Below are positions 32,388 to 40,332 of a stretch of 40,332 nt of DNA, in pieces. Each line of letters begins with the position of its first letter. The first letter of the stretch is position 1. The DNA is taken from assembly GCF_000003815.2 (NCBI RefSeq), contig NC_049979.1:25113574-25153905 (forward strand), written 5' to 3'. Under the pieces are notes generated by a model that was given only the letters and a program-made list of their open reading frames with translations, was not told the origin of the DNA and did no database searches. A program made the position numbers and the translations under genes. Source of the stretch: Branchiostoma floridae (Eukaryota > Chordata > Leptocardii > Amphioxiformes > Branchiostomatidae).

Positions 32388-32728
32388 GGTTCTATGGTGA
32401 ACTTGAAGAAGGTGCAAGGCTACGCGGTGGCCAGAAGAAACGCTACAAGGACTCTCTTAAAGCATCCCTGAAAGCCTTTGATTTAAAAACTGATTCCTGG
32501 GAGCATCTTGCCAGTGACCGGCCACAGTGGCGGCGTGCAGTTCAGAAGGGTGCCGTTACCTACGAGGGAACACGCAGAGCTGCTGCCCAGCAGAAGAGGC
32601 AGGCCAGGAAGGAACGAGCAGCCAACCCCCCCTCGAGCATCACTTTACTTCCCTGCCCGCACTGCAACAGACACTTCAGAGCGAAGATAGGGCTGTACAG
32701 CCACCTGCGAACTCATTTGACTACTTGA
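32388..32728 (+). pseudogene. LINE ORF tail with a single C2H2 finger
   Basis: The frame from about 32390 reads FYGELEEGARLRGGQKKRYK, DSLKASLKAFDLKTDSWEHL, DRPQWRRAVQKGAVTYE, then a basic QKRQARKERA stretch and a C2H2 finger (CPHC ... HLRTH) at the stop. This is the conserved C-terminus of LINE polyproteins common in marine invertebrates. The reverse transcriptase is not present, either truncated or inside the gap. It is not a host zinc-finger gene. Confidence 0.85.
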
Positions 32729-33499
32729 ATGGACAAGATGATGACGAAAGCGGTCCTCGTCGACTCGACGGACGAACAACACAACACTTAGGGAGGGAGA
32801 AAAGTGAGAGGGCAAGAGTCTCCTTCAATGGCAAAGGCATTCATTTCCAATCCACGACACTTGCTAGGTACCAATACTAGCACCATATTAGAACTTGTGT
32901 GCACATGTTACAAGTTAATATTCAAGTATTCATGACGCAAAGAATCCTGACAAACCCAGGAGAAACATGCGAGTGAATCAGAGATAAGAGAAACAATGTA
33001 ATCCGAAACCTTGATCGGCATGCTGTAGGCTGTGGCTGTGAAAATTGTGCGAAGAGCTCCTATGGCAGACGGGAGGCGGTGTGTGACAGAGCCCAGGGCT
33101 ACTGGGATCAGCATCATCAGACAGGGGCGAGGGGAGGGCAAAGTCTTTTGAGCTACTACCAATAGCACCGCTTACTGAGCAAGCTTCAGCAGTTAAGGGC
33201 ATATCATGTGATAACAGTCCGTACCAAAAAGGAATAGGGATGTTATTTTTATCAATACAGCGTGCACAAACGGCACCTCGTATAAAGCTGTATAAACATG
33301 TGATTTATGTAATTCTGCTCCGTTGTAAGTTTTGTACGGCATTGTATTTAGAGGTGGCTGTGTTTTCAAGTCCCTCCAATGTTGCCACATAATGGACCCT
33401 TCCGAAGTTGAGAAAGCGGAACACCTGTCACAGTACAAAGTTCGCTGACTGTTGTGGTGCTCATTCTTCTCTGTCTTATAATAACTATAATAAGCCAGT
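32729..33499. other. Intergenic, origin unclear
   Basis: This is probably the LINE 3' tail at first, then unassigned sequence and the 5' flank of the GPR180-like gene. A minus-strand open frame at 32908-33168 has no match that I recognise. Confidence 0.4.
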
Positions 33500-36400
33500 A
33501 TGTTTCATCTGCACTTACGAATCTTGACCAATGCTTTAGTACGTTTCCTGCTCATTGTCTATGTTTCGTCTCTTGGAGAAGGCGCCCGTGTGCACGGGTT
33601 TTGGGACCCGACAAGTTACCAACCTGTTGCAGTGTTTGCTTTCCACTCCAACGCCCAGTCCGCTGGCTATGTTTACGGTAACATCACAACAAGAGAAAAC
33701 TCTTCGCCCGTCTCTGCGACTTCCAAGGCTACTTTGGTTCTTCTAGACGATGATACGTGGAGCGACCAGTTCCACTCGATTGAGGAAGATGATTATAACG
33801 GTACACCGTGTTCCGTTATGCAGACGGTTTTTAAGGTGCGTACGCGTGTCCATGCATGATTGACATGTGTTATTCTTCCGGATTAAAGTATTGACCTAAT
33901 AAAATCAAATCTGCAAAGACTATCATGCTAAGCAGACAAAAACATAGAACGTTATGGTATTAATAGTAGTCCAAGGTGACTTGAAGTTTAGCTGATAAAA
34001 TCTTGAGTCTGATATTAACGTTTAATATTTCACAGGATCTTTTTTACAGGATCTTTTCGTACTACTTGCACGTACTTAAGACACAAGTCTTTTTTCTAGG
34101 TTGACTTGACACTTATTAGGCTGCACCTTAGAACCTTAGTTCTCGGATTATTTTGTAAATGAAACATAAAGTTAATAGGAGTAAAGAGCTCAATATAACC
34201 AAAACAAAACACGGCAAACCAGGCATCGCCTGATAGACCCATATGCTACCACAGGAGCAGTTTGGGATTGATTCAGATCCTAGATCCTTTCTCTTCAAAT
34301 CAAGAAAAAATTAAATGCAGATCTTGGAACCTAGAAATTGGTGTGGTCTACAGTCACTTTAACAGTCCATTAGTCACGAGACAACTGCATTTTTTCCAGA
34401 ATTGTCAGGACTCCCCAGTGCCGTGTTGATGGGGCTATGGCACAGTCCATACCATGTACAATAGGACAGCCATCTGAAGAACCAACCTGCTACAACTCAC
34501 TACCTGCAGCACAGTTTGCCCTTCCAGTGTACAACATAAATGTACCAAGGTGATTTAATCTTTCTAAAGAAACCAAATCTGTTTCCAATTTGTTAGCACT
34601 TCAACACATAATGAACTTATTTTTTAAAATTTCTAATTTTTTGTTTTCTTCTAGGCTATGGCATCTCTCTCTTGTACCATGCTACTGCAACCAATCACAG
34701 ACCTCCAACTGCACCTGGGTCAATTCAACCAATGAAAATGGAGAATTAAACTATGACATCTGGTTGGTCAATGGGAACCCAAATTCAACAAAGACAGACT
34801 TTCTATACTACCAACTTTCCTATGAGTCTCAATATGTCAGCATTATCCTTATTACCTACATAATTTTGTACCTCTTTTTTCTCTTAGTCCTTTCATGTGG
34901 ACACCGTGGACATTCTCACACTATCATAAGAGTCTTCATAGCCAGCATTTTGCTGGAATGGTTGGGTATATCCTTACACTTTCTCCACCTGGCCATCTAT
35001 ACTTTTGATGGAGCAGGAATTCTGCCAGTGAAACACTTTGGCGTGGTAGTTGATGTTGTGAGTCAGTGCATGTTCATGGCCCTGTTGCTATTATTGGGGA
35101 GGGGCTGGACAGTAACAAAAGTCCACCTGGAGCACAAGGCCTTCCTGGTGGTCATCGTCATGTACTCATTGGTGGATGTGGGCCTTACTGCGACACGGTT
35201 GGTAAGTTATCAATTAGTGTCCATGATTTGCGCTGTCGTCCTTATGTAATAATATGCATTCGTTGATAGTTGCACATCTCCTATCTAATATGTTTCAAAT
35301 CATCTATAAAGAACAGTCAGTAATTCTAGTACATGTACTTACATTTCACAATATGTGTAACAACTGCAATGAGGAATTGTTCACTTAATATACATGTACT
35401 ACAAAAAACCCTTTCCCTCCTACCACAAAAACATATGGTGGAATCTGGACTTTTAGATTGCATCATGTTTTGAGCATGGTCGACAGTATTTTCTTTTATA
35501 CACAAACTCAATAACATGAGTGATATTTATAATTATGTTTGAAGTAAACAAAAAAATTCAGATCATACAATCATCTGGGGAACACATTTCAACCTCTTTG
35601 TTTTGATGCAAAATGTAGACATAGAAAGATTTACTAGTAAGTATTTCTTTTACATTNNNNNNNNNNNNNNNNNNNNNNNNNNNNNNNNNNNNNNNNNNNN
35701 NNNNNNNNNNNNNNNNNNNNNNNNNNNNNNNNNNNNNNNNNNNNNNNNNNNNNNNNNNNNNNNNNNNNNNNNNNNNNNNGTGTTACTTCCTGTTGATGCT
35801 ATGGATCCAGATGTTTGTGGTGTGGGGGAAAACAATAAAATTGTCAACCCTGTTTGCATGGAGGCATCTAACTGCACTTAAAAAAAAGTATTACATTTTG
35901 ACTGAACAATGCATTATTCTGTACTTTCCCCAGGAGGCGCAGCTAACCCGTCAACAGTTCTATGTAGTGATGGGCAGTGTGTACAGTCTGTGGTTCCTCT
36001 ATCTACCTGTGGCAGCAGTGGTGGTTCACAGGTCGTGCCTCCACTGTGGCAGTATAGAACTTATACAGGTGCAGACAATAATATTGTGGTGGGGGTCATC
36101 AATAAGTACATGGCTTGAGGCCATTATGATTCTATTAAATGGATGACATCCGTGCGTTTTTTTTTGTTTAGATCTTTTTCAGAAATAACGGATAATGGAA
36201 AAGTCACAGAATGCAAAGTCAAAGATTATGTGAAAGTGCTTAAGTGAAGAATCTATCGCTTGTTACACCATACATGTGTGTTTTTTGTTCGACCTTCCAG
36301 TTCTCTTAGATTTCATAGTGAATCAACTTTTTTGTCATCCATAATCGAATCAACATGCGGCCTAAATCAGAAATAAGGATTTATAATGTATAAAGCCTTT

Positions 36401-36842
36401 TAGATCTATGAATGTCTACCAGAATACAAGTCATCATTACTAAGCAAGCAAGGACATTTTGAAGATCAGCAATGATACATGAGGGAGCACCTGAGGTGTG
36501 CAGGTCAACTTCAGCTCTGCTGAAAGCCGATGATACACACTTTTATCTATACATGTAGTTCAAATACAAATGAATCCTCATCAAACATTTTGACTATGCA
36601 TACTATTCCTATTATTGTCACAATTTCATTTCCATATGTTCTTGCAATTAGCCTTGGAGCATGAATTTGCAATAAAGTTCTATTAACAACCACTTGTTCC
36701 AGGCATCACAGTGACTGCTGACTTCTTGTCCTATGCTGTCTTGTCATACCTCCTGTGGCCGTCTCGGGGTGTCGCCAGTTACAGGTACAGCAGGATACCC
36801 ATGGATGATGATTTGAGTCTTCTAGACTATGACTCCATCTAG
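33500..36842 (+). CDS. GPR180/TMEM145-like seven-transmembrane protein
   Basis: Exons seen: 33500-33835, 34419-34549 (or from 34400), 34655-35201, one that emerges from a gap and ends at 35819, 35934-36068, and 36703-36842 (stop TAG). The start ATG is followed by a signal peptide (LVRFLLIVYVSSLGEGA). The lumenal part has GYVYGNIT, ATLVLLDDD, paired cysteines and LWHLSLVPCYC, YDIWLVNGNP. Membrane segments follow (VSIILITYIILYLFFLLVL, and others) with LLLLGRGWTVTK, QFYVVMGSVYSLWFLYLPVA and SYLLWPSR. This order is that of the GpcrRhopsn4 (GPR180/TMEM145) family, membrane proteins of poorly known signalling role. The 123-N gap hides part of the exon ending at 35819. Two junctions are out of phase: 33835 to 34400 and 36068 to 36703. 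Assembly indels, missed exons or decay could explain this. Confidence 0.8.
35657..35779. other. Assembly gap, 123 N
   Basis: It falls inside the GPR180-like gene, between the exon ending at 35201 and the coding remnant that ends at 35819 (LLMLWIQMFV before a GTGTGG donor). Confidence 0.99.
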
Positions 36843-36954
36843 TGACTTATATCTGCACTAGTACTGCAGTGTCTATGTGAAGTTCCAACTGTACTTGTAT
36901 ATGATAACTACACATTTCTTAGAGATTTATCACAAGATTCAGAGAGAACAGTTA

Positions 36955-37042
36955 ATTTCCAATAGGAAATTACAGTCAAACCTGCTCAAGACGACCATTT
37001 CCAATAGGAAATTACAGTCAAACCTGCTCAAGACGACCATTT
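36955..37042. repeat. 42-bp tandem duplication containing a transposon end
   Basis: TTTCCAATAGGAAAT followed by TACAGTCAAACCTGCTCAAG and ACGACCA occurs twice at a 42-bp interval (TACAG at 36971 and 37013). The duplicated unit joins unique flank and transposon end. Confidence 0.9.
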
Positions 37043-37271
37043 GTGGGACCAGGCAAAATCGGCCGGTTTGGACAGGTGGTCGATTTGAAGAGTCACAGTA
37101 TGCCCAAGGCATAGAATAAATGGTTTCCGATTTTCATACAACAAAATTTGCTGCTTAATGCTTACATCAGTGGGAAAAATTTTCGGGACCGAGAAAAAGC
37201 GATTGTAACAACCAGGTGGTTGGTTTGAAGGGGTGGTTTGACTTACGGCCAAAAGGGAGCAGGTTTGACTA
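37013..37271. mobile_element. ACAGTCAAACC family element, 259 bp
   Basis: The left end TACAGTCAAACCTGCTC pairs with GAGCAGGTTTGACTA at the right. The interior includes GTTTGGACAGGTGGTCGATT and TTTTCGGGACCGAGAAAAAG, also found in 6077-6550. It is in the 3' flank of the GPR180-like gene. Confidence 0.8.
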
Positions 37272-38073
37272 ATATAGCCAAAATTGTAAATACCTACACT
37301 ATACTTGTATGTGGTACATTTAAATCAATGGTATGACAAATACAGGTATACACGTACTGGTAATTCTATGCAATTTTCAGATAATATCTGAATATTGGTA
37401 TCCTTCCGATATCAAGGCCAAGTCTTCAACATATGATAAGATGATCTTACCATATTATTGCACAGACATTGAATTCTAGATTTGTTGTTATTTGCATGAA
37501 TTGTAGCCTTTGATGAACAATCTGCTAGTTTTTTTGCAACTAAACCCCATGAATATTGTCATACAGGGTTAGTCTAGTCCATAGATCTTGTGTACTTCTT
37601 GTGTTTGATTTGATTATTGGACGTAGCTAACATACACGTGTTCTATAACATAGGTAGGGATTCTGAGCAGCAAATGTAGACTAAGTGGCAGTCATTGTTC
37701 AAAACTTGTACAGACTGTATTAAGTACTGATGAAGGTATGTACTACTTGCTTAAAATGTCATCATAATACAAACTTGATACATAAATATGACCATAGAAG
37801 AAATGTAGCTTCATGTATATAATATTTATGAAATTGTATTACTAGAAAGAAAAACTGCAGTATTAATGTGTATTATAGCTATAGAGTCTAGCTGATGTAA
37901 TGTTAACTTATTCAACCTTATTGAACTTACTAGTACTGTAATTATAAGTATCACTGGTTTCTGGCCACAGATAAATAATCTTTATTCTTGTACACGAATA
38001 AAAGACTACAAATATTTTTTTTTTTCAGTGTTTGGCCCTTTTTCGGGAGTGAAACAACTTTGCTCATTTTATT
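37272..38073. other. Intergenic, nothing recognised
   Basis: AT-rich with two AATAAA-like signals (about 37973-37999). No coding or repeat structure is seen. Confidence 0.5.
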
Positions 38074-38081
38074 GTGTACAC

Positions 38082-39637
38082 TAGGGCTGGGTATCGGTAC
38101 AGCGTACCGGTACAAAACCGGTTTTTCTTATTGGACCGGTCCAGAAAAACCGGACCTGAAAAAATTAGGTGGACCGGATGTTGGACCGATTAGAAAATTA
38201 ACATATTATTTTATCAGGCATTCATACGTTTTGGCGCTTGCAGTTGGAAGAAAATGACAAGAGTGAAGTAGAGTAGAGTTTATAGTAATTTCTACCAAGT
38301 TTTACAGTCAATCGTACAGGTGCAGTTAGCGTTGTAGTGTTTTAAAACGCCAGTGTTATGTCTAATACTCCACCAAACAGATTTCTTTGTAGTGAAATGG
38401 ACCATTGGTATAAGTCATACTGAATCAGGTCCAGGTTCAGGTCCGGACCTGGACCTGATCCTCTGGACCTGAACCGGTGTGACAGCGTTCTCGCCCCCCC
38501 CCGGGGATTTCACCCCCCCAGGGGGCGAGATCACTAGCGTTTTCGCCCCCCTTTAGCGTTTTCGCCCCCCCCCCCCCCAGAGCAGCTGGCTACTACATAT
38601 TACAGGTGCGCTACCTGGAACTATACTGCACCTGGGGAGTAACGTATATGGTGTGTTACCTGGTACCTATATGGCACCTTATTACCGTACCGTAAGATGT
38701 CACACCTCGAAAGTCGATACCATATTGTTCGGTGCAAACATGACATTGAAATGAAAAAGACAATTTTTGCAGCTGAGGTGGCATAAAAAACAGTGCTACT
38801 GCGAACGTATAAATCAACACCGTCTATGGTACGGAATACGTCAGCTATATGTTTTCAATTTGTCACAGTGTTTTCTTTCTTGTGCTGGGAACATTTCCAA
38901 AGCACTAACAAAAACACACGTGAATGATAGTTTCTCATTATAAACACTATCTACGCGCAAGTTGATATAGCTGTTGCTAAATGCTACACAAACACTGGTA
39001 AAGTACCTGTCTTAAGAAACACGGGTAAATGCATCAGTTCCTAAATACTAGAAAAAACAGTCATGTTGGAGGTGAAGATATCCCTTGGCCAGGTGCATAT
39101 ACCAAAATGTGCGTTATTCTAATTAATACCTAATATTTGCATAATTAATAATGACATTACATAGTTCTTTTGTGGTCACTTCATGGTAGAGACTTCATAT
39201 TGGAGATATATAGGTTGCATGAGGACAGGTGAATACAATGAAATACATCTTATGTCAAGACTCGGGTATATGAAATAATGGGAATTCAAGGGACCAAACC
39301 CTCCTTGTCTAAAACAAGTTCAACTATCTTATCACCATGTAATTACGTTAATATTGATACTATGAATGGAGTTATGTATCAAACTCGTGTACTTATATCA
39401 TTCTGAAACTACATTTTGTGATTTATACCAATCAACTTCTAAAATGTCATGTAAACCCGTTTTTTTGGGGGGGGGGCGAAATCGCTAAAGGGGGGCGAGG
39501 TAGGGGGGCGAGATCACTAGCCGGGGAGGGCGAGATCGCTAGTGATTTCGCCCCCGGGGGGGCGAGATCACGGGGGGGGCGAGATCGCTGTCACACCGGA
39601 CCTGGACCTGAATTTTCTGTACCGGTACCCAGCCCTA
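38082..39637. mobile_element. hAT-like element with perfect 8-bp target duplication
   Basis: GTGTACAC flanks both ends (38074-38081 and 39638-39645). The ends are TAGGGCTGGGTATCGGTAC and GTACCGGTACCCAGCCCTA. Many GGTCC/GGACC and CCGG blocks follow inside the left end. It has no transposase ORF. A second element (38478-39595) is inserted in it, leaving about 440 bp of its own sequence. A fragment of the same family is at 23640-23905. Confidence 0.92.
38478..39595. mobile_element. Nested element with G/C-tract iteron ends
   Basis: The ends are TGTGACAGCG and CGCTGTCACA, with CCGG on both sides (38474-38477 and 39596-39599). Inside each end, AGCG(A/T)T(C/T)TCGCCCCCC-type units are repeated in several copies, on the left as C-tracts and on the right inverted as G-tracts. 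The centre (about 38590-39455) is AT-rich and non-coding. I cannot assign a superfamily. Confidence 0.85.
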
Positions 39638-39788
39638 GTGTACACTAAGGTCAAACCCTGACCTACTTTTCAGGCAGTCCTGTGCAAAAGACCATAGATG
39701 AGTCAGTGTTTCTGCTAGTCACTTACAATCATGTCCACTATGATAATGAGGCTATTGTCATCTGGAGGACGAGGGAGGGGGTATCTTG

Positions 39789-39893
39789 TCATCTCTTCTC
39801 CAGCTTCTTCTTCTGTGCTTCTGTCATGCACAACCTGAACTTCTTTGTCTCCTCCTGACACTTCCTCCAGTCTTGGTGCTCTGCCATGCAGTC
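39789..39893 (-). CDS. COA4: COA4 (CHCHD8), cytochrome c oxidase assembly factor 4, last exon
   Basis: The minus-strand exon after the acceptor TTCTTAG reads DCMAEHQDWRKCQEETKKFR, LCMTEAQKKKLEKR and stop (34 residues). Cysteines at 2, 12 and 22 are spaced C-x9-C-x9-C. This and HQDWRKCQ match the C-terminal half of COA4, an intermembrane-space twin-CX9C protein imported through the MIA40 relay and needed for complex IV assembly. The 5' exon, with the partner cysteines, is not in the remaining 440 bases and lies beyond the right edge. A longer open frame in the same bases on this strand is a shadow. Confidence 0.85.
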   Translation of the reverse strand, partial: DCMAEHQDWRKCQEETKKFRLCMTEAQKKKLEKR

Positions 39894-40332
39894 CTAAGAA
39901 CACAATTGTTTTTCCATTGATCACCTCAACTATAAGATGAACACCAGGCCCTTAGTCTTAGAGTGTGTAATCTGCTTGGCTACATGTATGCAGCTAAAGT
40001 ATATAGCCAAGAAAGGTATAAGGTATTTTCTCCCTAGAAAGTTTCCCAGGTCAATGTCCCCCGTCTTTTGAGGCGTCGAACCTCCTCACTCTGGGGTCCT
40101 TTATAATACTAGTAACAAATTGTGTAAATCCCCATAGGCGAAAGACTGTGTCATGCCACCATTATACAGGCATTCGCTCTTAAATTCTTGTAAATTATCT
40201 CCGCACCCTGCTATAAATTTTGTCGTCCTTGTCCCCATAGGCGAAAAACTGTGTTCAAATTATAGAAGCAATTAAACAGTGGGAGGGGGGAGGCAAATTA
40301 TTGACCCGAAGTTAGCCGCAGAGACGACTGTT
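39894..40332. other. COA4 intron or flank, nothing recognised
   Basis: CCCATAGGCGAAAGACTGTGT (about 40131) and CCCATAGGCGAAAAACTGTGT (about 40235) repeat about 104 bp apart; otherwise I see nothing. Confidence 0.4.

Noticed and set aside
32243-32388. Glycine/arginine-rich N-terminal part of an open frame
   Set aside because: Translation of the G-rich minisatellite. Only the part from about 32390 is protein-like, and that is a LINE tail.
32388-32728. Host C2H2 zinc-finger gene
   Set aside because: One finger at the very end after a LINE-type tail (ELEEG ... RGGQKKRYKDSLK) is typical of retrotransposon ORFs.
32908-33168. 86-residue minus-strand open frame
   Set aside because: It has no splice context, family motif or start context that I recognise, and it could be repeat-derived. 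I left it as unassigned sequence.
39715-39924. 69-residue minus-strand frame over the COA4 exon
   Set aside because: The alternative frame on the same strand gives the CX9C pattern and a proper acceptor; the longer frame is a shadow.

Overview
This is eukaryotic DNA from a draft animal assembly. Genes are split into many short exons with GT-AG introns and are packed among a very high density of small transposons; two runs of N (32067-32166 and 35657-35779) are assembly gaps. The proteins are animal orthologues closer to vertebrate than to insect versions, and LINE tails ending in a single C2H2 finger are present. Together these fit an invertebrate deuterostome, most likely a lancelet (Branchiostoma). 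The species call is inference; no search was run.

Layout. (1) 27-18083, plus strand: TADA2B, the ADA2b subunit of the SAGA histone acetyltransferase module. Sixteen exons keep one reading frame from the ZZ finger to the stop; only the first part of the ZZ region is off the left edge. (2) 21058-27495, minus strand, tail to tail with TADA2B: TACO1, the mitochondrial translational activator of COX1, complete in six exons. (3) 29822-31221, minus: the 3' four exons of peroxiredoxin-5 (PRDX5). The 5' exon(s) with the peroxidatic cysteine are not visible and may lie in the 100-N gap. (4) 33500-36842, plus: a seven-transmembrane protein of the GPR180/TMEM145 family, interrupted by the second gap and with two junctions out of phase. 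(5) 39789-39893, minus: the last exon of COA4, a CX9C cytochrome c oxidase assembly factor whose 5' part is outside the window.

Three of the five genes (TACO1, PRDX5, COA4) act in mitochondria and all read on the minus strand; two of them serve cytochrome c oxidase. TADA2B (nucleus) and the GPR180-like receptor (membrane) are unrelated in role.

Most remaining sequence is mobile DNA whose ends can be read directly. It includes two hAT-like elements with perfect 8-bp target duplications (9966-11953 and 38082-39637, the second carrying a nested element at 38478-39595), a 690-bp fold-back element (28046-28735), TTAA-flanked elements (14127-14437, 24352-24708), several TA-flanked MITE families, a three-copy CAGGGCTCGAAAT family, LINE fragments, a SINE, a 29-bp minisatellite and a degenerate ~140-bp satellite. 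No new multi-gene system was found. The most notable observations are the mitochondrial gene neighbourhood, a MITE that supplies the sixth base of a TADA2B splice donor, an intronic hairpin with ~50-nt arms, and transposons whose ends are G/C-tract iterons.
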